Source: Anisus vortex (taxonomy: Eukaryota; Mollusca; Gastropoda; Planorbidae). Taken from it: a DNA stretch of 64,000 nt. Under the pieces are notes generated by a model that did not search any database, was not told the DNA's origin, and worked only from the letters and a program-made list of their open reading frames with translations. Location of the stretch: NCBI GenBank assembly GCA_949126835.1, contig OX421500.1, positions 17,738,181 to 17,802,180 of the forward strand, written 5' to 3'. Positions 34,585-46,350 of the stretch are shown here, piece by piece (the first letter of the stretch is position 1; each line of letters starts with the position of its first letter). The translations under genes were made by a program, and so were the position numbers.

Positions 34585-34670
34585 AGGCATCCTAGCCTGC
34601 ACCAGGATTCGAACCAAGGACATTCGGTACACCAGCCGAACGCTATGCCGCAAGGCCACCATGTCCACTA
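34585..34670 (-). mobile_element. SINE head fragment
   Basis: Minus strand shows GTGGCCTTGCGGCATAGCGT and GGTTCGAATCCTGGTGCAGG, good A- and B-box matches, joined to the GCTAGGATG motif shared with the SINE at 32996-33255. Confidence 0.65.
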
Positions 34671-35712
34671 TATGTCTATTGTGTTTCAAATTCCGTCTAA
34701 TGTCATGGATTGCAATCATTGATGTTATTTCCACAGGACTTGGACTCTGAGTCCTATTTTAAAGTATTCAAATAGGAACTATCACATTTTGTTAAACTTT
34801 AAGTATTAAATAATCTGTATTGTTTTGCTAAATGTTAAAAAGTGCTTGAAATACATTTTGTTTTTTATTTATTTGTTGATATTTTTGGCTTAGCAGTGGC
34901 GAAAAGTTCCCTTTCAATCTTTACTTATCTTGTATAAGCTAACCCGATCGGCAATACACAGAAACAGAAATATATGAAAATGAATCATGATACTTAGGTT
35001 AAAAAGTAATGACATAACAAAAAAATAAGCAAATATATATATACATATAGTACCAGGTGACCGATCATTCGATCGGTAATAAAGAGCTGGCGCTTGTACC
35101 TTAGCATAATTTGTATGTAAAACAACAGTGCATAAATTTAAAAAATACGTCTTCACCAGACCAATAAATTATATTTGTCTTTTTCTTTTTTCTACTATGA
35201 ATAACTTAGGCTTTAAATTCTAACAGTAAAAGCAGATTTTTATTTGTCCAGTCTAATATCTAGATTTAGCCCAACCCCGCCCCCCCCCCCCCCCCCAAAA
35301 AAAAAAAAAAAGAAAACAGCTTAATCTGATTTCAAACCTTTAAAAAAACATGTAGGCTAGAGTGGTCAGTTTTAAATCCAACAGAAATAATATTATATGT
35401 CATTTATGTCATTGTGTTATGTATTTAAAAGACTTAAAATGAAAAGATTAAATTTAAAAGATCGTAAATTACGTCAAAATTTTAGTCCTTCTACCCCTTC
35501 CCCTACTTTAACAACTGTCAAACTTTCTAGTTACCCCTCTTCTAAAATGTGTTTCAATTTTTTTTAAATTCAAGCCAACAATAAGTTACGGCCGACAAGT
35601 ATGTTTGATAAAAATTAAAAAGGTCTACGAATAAATGTAATACATTTTTACTAGTTTACCAGGTGTCATATTGACTACTTAGCATGGTCTAATATTTCTT
35701 AATTGGGCACAT

Positions 35713-36232
35713 ATATCTTATCTTATCTTATACATTACAGACGCTCCTTCTATAAAGAAGAATATTGCGTCCTACGCTTATCCGTGGTCCGAGTCTAGTC
35801 TTGCATTTTTATTAATGTTTTATGATGTTAGGTTATTGGTTTTCCTGGTTTGTTCAGGCAACCCATTCCATGCCCGAATGCCACTCGGGAAGAAAGAGTA
35901 CTTATATGCATTTGTTCTCGCATAAGGGACAAGGAAAGTGTTTTTGTCTTTATGTTTATCTCAGCTTTGCAACAGGTTGTTAATGTGTTGTATTTCTAAA
36001 TTAGAGTTTAATGCCTTATGTATTATTACTACTTTACTCTTTGCCCTTATGTCCTCTAGTGTTTCAAGGTTTAGTGATTTTACTAATGATGTTACTCATG
36101 TTAATTGGGAATATTCACTAATTATGAACCTTGCAGCTCTTTTTTGAATTTGTTCTAATTTTTTAATGTTTTCCTTAGTTGATGTGTTCCATACAGATGC
36201 TGCACATTCTAGTATAGGCCTAACTAATGTGA
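35713..36232 (-). mobile_element. CR1/Jockey-like LINE 3' end (copy 4, longest)
   Basis: Read on the minus strand it encodes the C-terminal end of a non-LTR reverse transcriptase: LVRPILECAASVWN, KKLEQIQKRAARFIISEY, a stop, then LNLETLEDIRAK and, near the end, [19 protein letters not shown]. The 3' tail is a short (AAGATA)n-like repeat. 5'-truncated and dead. Confidence 0.9.
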
Positions 36233-36689
36233 TAATATTAATATATTATTGTATATTATATATATAGATACTAATATATTATATATATATATACTAATAT
36301 ATAAATCATAAGTATAATTTGTATATCACTTGTAAAAAATATCTTATACAAAAAAGTATTTATTTATTATTTTCAATCTTTTCAATGTAGGCCTATTATT
36401 CCAAACATTGTTTGACAAAAAAGTAACAATATATTATATATAGTTTGGTGTAAACCTTATCTAATATCCTCCATGACTGTTACTATGCTATTTAAAATAA
36501 CTTATCGCGGCCAATTATAAAATCGATATATTAAAACAATGGTATAGTAAACATTTAAAAAAATTGTTTAAATTTTGAGCACTACATTAGTTAAATACTA
36601 AATAATTAAAGGTAAAATTATGATATTCATTGAAAAGACTGCAAATGAAAAAAATATAATATAGGCTATATTAGATGATTTGTTTAATT

Positions 36690-36718
36690 CCCCCGCCCCC
36701 CCCCCCCCCCCCCCCCCG
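36690..36718. repeat. Poly-C tract
   Basis: About 25 C residues with one G near each end. A matching but shorter C-run occupies the same place in units 1-3 (near 40327, 43875 and 46996). Confidence 0.9.
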
Positions 36719-36939
36719 TCAATAAAACTAACAGTATATTACACTTCTGACTATTGTTATAAGGAAAAAAACTAATAAATTGAATACATCTTTTCTAGTT
36801 GACCAGATTTCAAATTGACAATGTTAATATATTCTAATATATCTTACTTTGGTAGGCCTATATAAGCAAATCATACATATTTTTAATGCAACATTCGTAA
36901 ACATTTGTATAGAATAAAAAAAAAGTGGATACTAATAAA

Positions 36940-37650
36940 GTGTTTACTATTTACAGTGTAGAGTATACTGCTACATTGTATACTATTTACAGTGTAGTGT
37001 ACACTGCTAGAGTGTACACTATATACGGTGTAGTGTATACTGCTACGGTGTACACTATTTACGGTGTAGTGTATACTGCTACGGTGTACACTATATTATA
37101 CGGTGTAGTGTATACTGCTAAGGTGTACACTATAAACGGAGTAGTGTACAATGCTACGGTGTATACTATATACGGTGTAGTGTATACCGCTACAGTGTAC
37201 ACTATATACGGTGTAGTGTATACCGCTACAGTGTACACTATATACAGTGTAGTGTATACCGCTACAATGTACACTATATACGGTGTAGTGTATACCGCTA
37301 CAGTGTACACTATATACAGTGTAGTGTATACCGCTACGATGTACACTATATACGGTGTAGTGTATACCGCTACAGTGTACACTATATACGGTGTAGTGTA
37401 TACCGCTACAGTGTACACTATATACGGTGTAGTGTATACCGCTACAGTGTACACTATATACGGTGTAGTGTATACCGCTACAGTGTAAACTATAGACGTT
37501 GTAGTGTATAATGCTACAGTGTAAACTATAATATAGACGTTTTAGTGTATAATGCTACAATGTACACTATATACGTGTAGTGTATACTTCTACAGTGTAC
37601 ACTATATACAGCGTAGTGTAATCTGCTACAGTGTACACTATATTATACAG
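36940..37650. repeat. 36-bp minisatellite, about 20 copies
   Basis: Unit close to GTGTAGTGTATACCGCTACA followed by GTGTACACTATATACG. Each unit holds the palindromes GTATAC and AGTGTACACT. 36 is a multiple of three, so both strands give long repetitive open frames (36925-37488 plus, 37059-37454 minus), which are not genes. Units 1-3 have only about three copies. Confidence 0.97.
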
Positions 37651-37867
37651 CTATTCATTGTTTAAACACAAAAAAGTTTTAAAGGTGTTTTTTTCCAAAC
37701 AATGTCAGATAAAAGAAAGTTAAAAATAGACCTTTAGTTTGGTGAAACTTCATCTAATCCTGTTATTATTTAAACGGCAAACTATTATCACACTATAAAT
37801 TGATACGTACATTATTTATTAGTTTTAATTTAAAATATATTGAAAACGTTATAATCTAAATAAGCCT

Positions 37868-37925
37868 CGAGGGCCGCATACTATTGTTTGTCCATTGGCT
37901 ATAGTTAGCACACCCCTGCATTACA
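37868..37925. mobile_element. hAT-like element end (unit 0 copy)
   Basis: CGAGGGCCGCATACTATTG and CACACCCCTGCATTAC resemble the terminal part of hAT elements whose ends read CAGGGGTGTCC...GGCCGC. Better preserved copies (GTTTGGACACCCCTG) lie near 40938-41005, 44485-44555 and 47610-47680. Confidence 0.5.
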
Positions 37926-38671
37926 TAAATTACACTTTGTCTTGCTCTAAATTTTAGCTATTATCGGTGCCGGTGCGCAACAGTAGTCTAAACAATAAAT
38001 TAAACTTCTTTCTGTTGCTGTACGGGTATTTCCGAAACGTCATAATTGCGACGCAACAAAACACCGCTCTTGAAAGCCGCACTACACGTGAGTCGAGCAA
38101 TGGCATGTTTTCACGGCCAAAATCAATTATCTAAATAAATCTAACGAGTATTTTTGTTTAACGTTCATTTTTGATTTTTATTTGTGGGGCCGAAAAGCTG
38201 TAGATATTTTTTTAGGTGAAACAAGTAGTGCATTAAAACATGAAGATAATCGTTAGAGCGCTTTTGAAGAAAATTTCCAGACATATATACACATATATAT
38301 ATATAAAGTACCAGGTGACCGATCATTCGATCGGTAATAAAGAGCAGGCGCTTGTACCTTAACATATTGTGTATGTAAAACAACAGTGCATAAATTTTAA
38401 AAATACTTCTTTACCAGACCAATAAATTGTATTTGTCTTTTTTCTTTTTTCTACTATGAATAACATGGGCTTTAAATTCTAACAGTCGAAGCAGATTTTT
38501 ATTTGTGCAGTCTAATATCTAGATTTTGACCGATAACCCCCCCCCCCCCCCCCCAAAAAAAAAAAAAAAAAAAAACAACAACAGCTTAATCTCATTTTAA
38601 ACCAAAAAAAAACATGAAGGCTAGAGTTGTCAGTTTTAAATCCAACAGAAATATATGTCATTTATGTCATT

Positions 38672-39271
38672 AAATCGCCAGGCTACAACGAATACATAAA
38701 AGTACTGCGCGTTTGTTTATGTGCAAGTCTAAAAGAGACTCGGGAACTGCCCTTCTAAGCTCGCTCCAGAATTGAGTATAAAGTGGCGCTACTTTGCCAT
38801 CAGTGCATTTTTAAATACGAGTTTCCGTCCTATCTCAAGGCACTAATCAGACCTTATGTCCCGCAAAGAACACTTTGTTCTACAAACTCATCGCTTCTGG
38901 AAGAGCCCCGTTTCTCTCTGACGACCGTTGGCCTTAGAGCCTTCTCAGTATCCGGTCCGAAAGTGTGGAATCAACTTCCCATTCAACTGAGGCGAACAAG
39001 CTCTACTGTTACTTTCAAAAAGAACTTAAAAACTCATTATTTCAATATTTACCTTCGATAACATTTAACATGCTTTAGAAACTTACTGTCTTATTTATGG
39101 GTTAAGTCGGTTAATGCTACATTTATTTGTTTTGTCTTGTTTTTTATCATCAATTTAGCTCTGTCACCTGGCCTAGTGTAATATCCGTATTCTTAGTTGT
39201 ATGTTAAACGCGCTCTGAGCTTACATTATGTTTGTTGGCAGCGCTTTAAAAATAGTATTATTATTATTATT
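38672..39271 (+). pseudogene. LINE 3' end, type 1 (unit 1)
   Basis: C-terminal reverse transcriptase tail: CHQCIFKYEFPSYLKALIRP, then FSVSGPKVWNQLPIQLRRTS and KKNLKTHYF, ending in GGCAGCGCTTT and an (ATT)n tail. The LHWLPVK block retained in the unit 2 copy is deleted here. The 92-residue frame at 38783-39061 is its remnant, not a cellular gene. Confidence 0.88.
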
Positions 39272-39351
39272 TAAAAGACTGAAAATGAAAAGTTTAAATT
39301 TAAAATATCGTGAATTACGTTACAATTTTTAGTTCTTCTACCCCTTCCCCT

Positions 39352-39682
39352 ATTGGTGTACGCTCGTTTGAATCTGTGGCGCCTTCACTGTGGAACGGCT
39401 TACCTGAGACACTGAAAAACTCTGTGTCAAAAAAAAGCATTCAAGAAGAATTTGAAGACTTTTCTTTTCAACTAAATTGATCAAATACACATCCATCAGC
39501 AAAAAACTTGTTTGAAACTATTTTAAAATGTTATTGTCGTTTCGTGCCTCCATCGGCCGAAACCTTGTTTAAAACTATTTTAGAGCGTTATTGTCGTTTC
39601 GATTTTGTGAGCGCGCCGAGCATGCTTTTATTAGTATGGAGTGAGGCGCTATATAAATGACCAATTAATTAATTAATTATTT
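39352..39682 (+). pseudogene. LINE 3' end, type 2 (unit 1)
   Basis: A different LINE tail: RSFESVAPSLWNGLPETLKN, frame-broken by an extra A within the AAAAAAA run near 39430, then an (ATTA)n tail. Ends GAGGCGCTATATAAATGACC. Confidence 0.85.
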
Positions 39683-39845
39683 AACTTAAACAACTGTCAA
39701 ACTTTCCTATAAAATTATGTCAATTTTTTCAACTCCCTCCCTCAACCCATTCAAGCTAACAATGAGTTACGGCCGGCAAATATGTTTGATAGGAATTAAA
39801 AAGGTCTACGAATAAATGTAAATCGGGTAAAAAAAATAGGCATAG

Positions 39846-39918
39846 TCTAACTGGAGAATCGAACCCGCTCGCACGCACAGCAGTCCTCTACGTTAACAAC
39901 TTAGCTAGAGAAGGCACA
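39846..39918 (-). mobile_element. tRNA-like SINE head (unit 1)
   Basis: The minus strand contains CTAGCTAAGTTGTTAACGTA (A-box-like) and GGGTTCGATTCTCC (B-box-like; the unit 2 copy at 43386-43458 has the full GGG, unit 1 has a deletion). Present in units 1-3 (46507-46580 in unit 3), absent from unit 0. Confidence 0.5.
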
Positions 39919-41843
39919 TGTCAGATGTGAAAAGCTATTAGACAGTATATAGGACTAGGCCTAAAAAAGTCAGTGACACAATAGGGATCCGTGGGGACAC
40001 AAACACGATCTTTTTATATATAGAGATTTTCAATGTTTTCAATGTATTATTCCAAACATTGTTTTACGAAAAAAGTAAAAAAATATAGTTTGGTGTTAAC
40101 ATTATTTAATATCCTCCATTTGTGTTACTATTTATAAAAAACTATCGCGGTAAAATATAATATTGATTAATTAAAACAATGGTATGATAAACATTTTTTT
40201 TTTAATTTTGAGCATTAAACTTAAATACTAAATAATTAAAGGTAAAATTATGTTATTCATTGAAAAGACTGCAAATGAAAAGATCATAATATATGTAGGC
40301 TTCGTTAGATAATGTGTTTAATTTCTCCCCCCCCCCCCGCCCCTCAATAAAACTAACAGTATATTACACTTCTGACTATTGTTATAAGGAAAATACGAAT
40401 ATACTGAATTTACATCTTTTCTAGTTTACCAGATTTCGAATTGACAATGTTAACATATTCTAATATATCTTACTTTGGTAGGCCTTTTTAAGCAAATCAT
40501 ACACATTTTTAATGAAACATTAATTGAATTTTTAAAAAAGTGAATACTAAAACAGTGTTTATTATTTACAGTGTAGAGTATACTGCTACGTTGTATGCTA
40601 TATACAGATAGTAGTGTATACTGCTACAGTGAACACTATATACAGTGCAGTGTAATCTGCTACAGTGTACACTATATACAGCTATTCATTGTTTAAACAC
40701 AAAAAAAGTTTTAGAGGTTGTTTTTTTTCAAAAAATGTCAGATAAAAGAAAGTTACAAATAGACCTTTAGTTTGGTGAAAGTTCTTCTAATTCTGTTATT
40801 ATTTAAACGGCAAACTATTATCTCACTATTAGATAATTCGTAAATATGTATTTGTTTTCTTTTTTTTTTAATTTAATCTAAAATATATTGAAGTTTAATC
40901 TAAAATATATTGGTAGACGTTCAAATCTAAATAAGCCGCGAGGGCCGCATACTATCATTTGTCCGCCCGCGCGTTACCCACTGGCTGTAGTTTGGACACC
41001 CCTGCATTACATAAATTACACTTGGTCTTGCTTTAAATTATTTCTATCATCGGTGCGCAACAGTAGTTTAAACAAGAAATTAAACTTCTTTCTGCTGTAG
41101 TAAGCCTACGGGTATTCCCGAAACGTCATAACTGCTACGCAACAAAACACCGCTCTTGAAAGCCGCACTACATGTGGGTCGAGCAAGGGCATGTTTTCAC
41201 GGCCAAAATCAATATCTACGATAAATCTAATGTGTATTTTTGTTTAACGTCCATTTCCGATTTTTATTTGTGGGGCCGAAAAGCTGTAGATTTTTTTTTA
41301 GGTGAAACAAGTAGTGCATTAAAACATGAAGATAATCGTCAGAGCGCTTTTAAAGAAAATTTCCAGACATATATACACAGTACCAGGTGACCGATCATTC
41401 GATCGGTAATAAAGAGCAGGCGCTTGTACCTTAACATCATGTGTATGTAAAACAACAGGGCATAAATTTTAAAAATACGTCTTTACCAGACCAATAAATT
41501 GTATTTGTCTTTTTTTTTTCCACTATAAATAACATGGGCTTTAAATTATAACGTTCGAAGCAAATTTTTATTTGTGCAGTCTAATATATAGATTTTGCCC
41601 GATAATCCCCCCCCCCCAAAAAAAAAAAAAATAAACAAAAAATAAACAAAAAAAACACAAAAAAAAACAGCTTAATCTCATTTTAAACCCGAAAAAAAAA
41701 TGTAGGCTAGAGTTGTCACTTTTAAACAGAAATATATGTCATTTATGTCATTATGTTATGTTTTTAAAAAACTGAAAAGTTTAAATTTAAAATATCGTGA
41801 AATACGTTACAATAAAATTGTTAGTTCTTCTACCCCTTCCCCT

Positions 41844-42036
41844 ATTGGTTTACGCTCGTTTGAATCTGTGGCGCCTTCACTGTGGAACGGCTTACCTGAG
41901 ACACTGAAAAACTCTGTCTCAAAAAAGGCATTCAAGAAGAATTTTAAGACTTTTCTTTTCAACTAAGTTGATCAAGTACACATCCATCAGCAAAAAACGT
42001 GTTTAAAACTATTTTAAAATGTTATTGTCGTTTCGT
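41844..42036 (+). pseudogene. LINE 3' end, type 2, truncated (unit 2, first block)
   Basis: Uninterrupted frame GLRSFESVAPSLWNGLPETL through KKNFKTFLFN, cut off before the 3' tail at the junction with the repeated block. Here LINE end 1 is absent from its usual site. Confidence 0.85.
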
Positions 42037-42200
42037 GCTAATATCCAGATTTTGCCCGATAACCCCCCCCCCCCCCAAAAAAAAAAAAACACAAAAAAAA
42101 AACAACAACAGCTTAATCTCATTTTAAACCAAAAAAAAAAACATGCAGGCTAGAGTTGTCAGTTTTAAATCCAACAGAAATATATGTCATTTATGTCATT

Positions 42201-42818
42201 AAATCGCCAGTCTACAACGAGTACATAAAAGTACTGCGCGTTTGTTTATGTGCAAGTCTAAAAGAGAATCGGGAACTGCCCTTCTACGCTCGCTCCACTG
42301 GCTCCCCGTGAAAGCCAGAATTGAGAATAAAGTGGCGATAATTTGCCATCAGTGCATTTTTAATAACGAGTTTCCGTCCTATCTCAAGGCACTAATCAGA
42401 CCTTATGTCCCGCAAAGAACACTTCGTTCTGCAAACTCATCGCTTCTGGAAGAGCCCTGTTTCTCTCTGACGACCGTTAGCCTTAGAGCCTTCTCAGTAT
42501 CCGGTCCGAAGGTGTGGAATCAACTTCCCATTCAACTTAGGCGAACAAGCTCTACTGTTACTTTCAAAAAGAACTTAAAAACTCATTATTTCAATATTTA
42601 CCTTCGATAACATTTAACATGCTTTAGAAACTTACTGTCTTATTTATGGGTTGGGTCGGTTAATGCTACATTTATTTGTTTAGTCTTTTTTTTAATCATC
42701 AATTTGGCTATGTCACCTGGCCTAGTGTAATATCCGTATTCTTAGTTGTATGTTAAACGCGCTCTGAGCTTACATTATGTTTGTTGGCAGCGCTATACAA
42801 ATATTATTATTATTATTT
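42201..42818 (+). pseudogene. LINE 3' end, type 1 (unit 2)
   Basis: The most complete copy: LRSLHWLPVKARIENKVAII, then the same PKVWNQLPIQL tail, giving a 122-residue frame at 42242-42610. L-H-W-L-P-V-x-x-R-I is a hallmark of the region downstream of LINE reverse transcriptase. Ends with an (ATT)n tail. Confidence 0.9.
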
Positions 42819-42897
42819 AAAAGACTGAAAATGAAAAGTTTAAATTTAAAATATCGTGAATTACGTTACAATTTTTAGTTCTTCTACCCCTTCCCCT

Positions 42898-43229
42898 ATT
42901 GGTGTACGCTCGTTTGAATCTGTGGCGCCTTCACTGTGGAACGGCTTACCTGAGACACTGAAAAACTCTGTGTCAAAAAAGGCATTCAAGAAGAATTTGA
43001 AGACTTTTCTTTTCAACTAAATTGATCAAATACACATCCAACAGCAAAAAACTTGTTTGAAACTATTTCAAAATGTTATTGCTGTTTCGTGCCTCCATCG
43101 GCCGAAACCTTGTTTAAAATTATTTTAGAGTGTTATTGTCGTTTCGATTTTGTGAGCGCGCTGAGCATGCTTTTATTAGCATGGAGTGAGGCGCTATATA
43201 AATGACCAATTAATTAATTAATTAATTAA
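42898..43229 (+). pseudogene. LINE 3' end, type 2 (unit 2, second block)
   Basis: Same as the unit 1 copy but without the extra A, so SVSKKAFKKNLKTFLFN-like reading continues to its stop. Ends with (ATTA)n. Confidence 0.85.
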
Positions 43230-45340
43230 CTTTAACAACTGTCAAACTTTCCTATAACATTATGTCAATTTTTTCAACTCCCTCCCTCAACCCATTCAAG
43301 CGAACAATGAGTTACGGCCGGCAAATATGTTTGATAGCAATTTAAAAGGTCTACGAATAAATGTAAATCGGGTAAAAAAAAAGACATAGTCTAACTGGAG
43401 AATCGAACCCGGGTCGCACGCACAGCAGTCCTCTACGTTAACAACTTAGCTAGAGAAGGCACATGTCAGATGTAAAAAGCTATTAGACAGTATATAGGAC
43501 TAGGCCTAAATAAGTCAGTGACACAATAGGGATTCGTGGGGACACAAACACGATCTTTTTATATATAGAGATTTTCAATGTTTTCAATGTATTATTCCAA
43601 ACATTGTTTGACAAAAAAGTAAAAAAAATATAGTTTGGTGTTAACATTATCTAATATCCTCCATTTGTGTTACTATTTATAATAAACCATCGCGGCAAAA
43701 TATAATATTGATTAATTAGAACAAATGGTATGATAAACATTTTTTTTTAAATTTTGAGCATTAAACTTAAATACTAAATAATTAAAGGTGAAATTATGTT
43801 ATTCGATGAAAAGACTGCAAATGAATAGATCATAATATATATAGGCTACGTTAGATGATGTGTTTAATTCCTCCACCCCCCCCCCCCGCCACTCAATAAA
43901 ACTAACAGTATTTTACACTTCTGACTATTGTTATAAGGAAAATACGAATATACTGAATTTACATCTTTTCTAGTTTACCAGATTTCGAATTGACAATGTT
44001 AACATATTCTAATATATCTTACTTTGGTAGGCCTTTATAAGCAAATCATACTTATTTTTAATGAAACATTCATTGAATTAAAAAAAAAGTGGATACTAAT
44101 ACAGTGTTTATTATTTACAGTGTAGAGTATACTGCTACATTGTATGCTATATACAGCGTAGTGTATACTGCTACAGTGAACACTATATACAGTGTAGTGT
44201 AATCTGCTACAGTGTACACTATATACAGCTATTCATTATTTAAACACAAACAAGTTTTAGAGGTGTGTTTTTTTTTCAAAAAATGTCAGATAAAAGAAAG
44301 TTAAAAATAGACCTTTAGTTTAGTGAAACTTCATTTAATTATGTTATTATTTAAACGGCAAACTATTATCTGACTATGAGATAATTCGTAAATACGTATT
44401 TGTTTTTCTTTTTTTTTTTTATTTAATCTAAAATATATTGAAGTTTAATCTAAAATATATTGAAGACGTTCTAATCTAAATAAGCCGCGAGGGCCGCATA
44501 CTATCATTTGTCCGCCCGTGCGTTACCCACTGGCTGTAGTTTGGACACCCCTGCATTACATAAATTACACTTGGTCTTGCTTTAAATTATTTCTATCATC
44601 GGTGCGCAACAGTAGTTTAAACAAGAAATTAAACTTCTTTCTGCTGTAGTAAGCCTACGGGTATTCCCGAAACGTCATAACTGCGACGCAACAAAACACC
44701 GCTCTTGAAAGCCGCACTACATGTGGGTCGAGCAATGGCATGTTTTCACGGCCAAAATCAATATCTACGATAAATCTAATAAGTATTTTTGTTTAACGTC
44801 CATTTCCGATTTTTATTTGTGGGGCCGAAAAGCTGTAGATTTTTTTTTAGGTGAAACAAGTAGTGCATTAAAACATGAAGATAATCGTTAGAGCGCTTTT
44901 GAAGAAAATTTCCAGACATATATATATATATATACATACAATTTTAACTCGTATTATAGTATAGGATATATATATATAGTACCAGGTGACCGATCATTCG
45001 ATCGGTAATAAAGAGCAGGCGCTTGTACCTTAACATCATGTGTATGTAAAACAACAGTGCATACATTTTAAAAATACTTCTTTACCAGACCAATAAATTG
45101 TATTTGTCTTTTTTCTTTTTTCTACTATGAATAACATGGGCTTTAAATTCTAACAGTCGAAGCAGATTTTTATTTGTGCAGTCTAATATCTAGATTTTGA
45201 CCGATAACCCCCCCCCCCCCCAAAAAAAAAAAAAAAAAAAAAAACAACAACAGCTTAATCTCATTTTAAACCAAAAAAAAACATGAAGGCTAGAGTTGTC
45301 AGTTTTAAATCCAACAGAAATATATGTCATTTATGTCATT

Positions 45341-45940
45341 AAATCGCCAGGCTACAACGAATACATAAAAGTACTGCGCGTTTGTTTATGTGCAAGTCTA
45401 AAAGAGACTCGGGAACTGCCCTTCTAAGCTCGCTCCAGAATTGAGTATAAAGTGGCGCTACTTTGCCATCAGTGCATTTTTAAATACGAGTTTCCGTCCT
45501 ATCTCAAGGCACTAATCAGACCTTATGTCCCGCAAAGAACACTTTGTTCTACAAACTCATCGCTTCTGGAAGAGCCCCGTTTCTCTCTGACGACCGTTGG
45601 CCTTAGAGCCTTCTCAGTATCCGGTCCGAAAGTGTGGAATCAACTTCCCATTCAACTGAGGCGAACAAGCTCTACTGTTACTTTCAAAAAGAACTTAAAA
45701 ACTCATTATTTCAATATTTACCTTCGATAACATTTAACATGCTTTAGAAACTTACTGTCTTATTTATGGGTTAAGTCGGTTAATGCTACATTTATTTCTT
45801 TTGTCTTGTTTTTTATCATCAATTTAGCTCTGTCACCTGGCCTAGTGTAATATCCGTATTCTTAGTTGTATGTTAAACGCGCTCTGAGCTTACATTATGT
45901 TTGTTGGCAGCGCTTTACAAATATTATTATTATTATTATT
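45341..45940 (+). pseudogene. LINE 3' end, type 1 (unit 3)
   Basis: Same deletion of the LHWLPVK block and the same 92 codons as the unit 1 copy; the (ATT)n tail differs slightly in length. Confidence 0.88.
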
Positions 45941-46020
45941 TAAAAGACTGAAAATGAAAAGTTTAAATTTAAAATATCGTGAATTACGTTACAATTTTTA
46001 GTTCTTCTACCCCTTCCCCT

Positions 46021-46350
46021 ATTGGTGTACGCTCGTTTGAATCTGTGGCGCCTTCACTGTGGAACGGCTTACCTGAGACACTGAAAAACTCTGTGTCAAA
46101 AAAGGCATTCAAGAAGAATTTGAAGACTTTTCTTTTCAACTAAATTGATCAAATACACATCCATTAGCAAAAAACTTGTTTGAAACTATTTTAAAATGTT
46201 ATTGTCGTTTCGTGCCTCCATCGGCCGAAACCTTGTTTAAAACTATTTTAGAGCGTTATTGTCGTTTCGATTTTGTGAGCGCGCAGAGCATGCTTTTATT
46301 AGTATGGAGTGAGGCGCTATATAAATAACCAATTAATTAATTAATTATTT
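46021..46350 (+). pseudogene. LINE 3' end, type 2 (unit 3)
   Basis: As in unit 1 but without the extra A in the A-run, so the frame through the C-terminus is intact. (ATTA)n tail. Confidence 0.85.

Larger units (their letters stand above)
35051..38308. repeat. Tandem array, unit 0 (3.26 kb)
   Basis: Starts at the anchor TACCAGGTGACCGATCATTC (with an ACCGATC/GATCGGT dyad). It shares its flanks, poly-C/poly-A junction and the hAT-like end near 37868-37920 with units 1-3. It differs by lacking both LINE 3' ends present in the other units, by carrying a CR1-like LINE insertion (35713-36232) and by an expanded 36-bp minisatellite. Confidence 0.85.
38309..41380. repeat. Tandem array, unit 1 (3.07 kb)
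   Basis: Second full unit, from anchor to anchor. Order: anchor, poly-C/poly-A junction (38538-38577), LINE end 1, LINE end 2, tRNA-like segment, poly-C run, three minisatellite units, hAT-like end, 3' block. Almost identical to unit 3. Confidence 0.9.
41381..44979. repeat. Tandem array, unit 2 (3.60 kb, internally duplicated)
   Basis: Longer than units 1 and 3 because the block from the poly-C/poly-A junction to LINE end 2 is present twice. The first block (41580-42036) has LINE end 2 only; the second (42039-43230) has both LINE ends. Confidence 0.88.

Noticed and set aside
36925..37488. 187-residue plus-strand and 131-residue minus-strand repetitive frames
   Set aside because: Produced by the 36-bp minisatellite, whose length is a multiple of three.
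38783..39061. 92-residue frame repeated at 45452-45730 and longer at 42242-42610, as a possible multicopy gene
   Set aside because: The peptide is the C-terminal tail of a LINE reverse transcriptase with an (ATT)n 3' tail.
40888..41390. Frames of 70 and 72 residues in each array unit (also 47562-47774)
   Set aside because: They overlap the hAT-like end and unit 3' block, have no known domain, and the second is not kept open in all units.
43386..43458. tRNA-like sequence with a good GGGTTCGATTC, considered as a functional tRNA gene
   Set aside because: No convincing acceptor stem pairing, and the copies in the other units carry a deletion next to the B box; a SINE head fits better.
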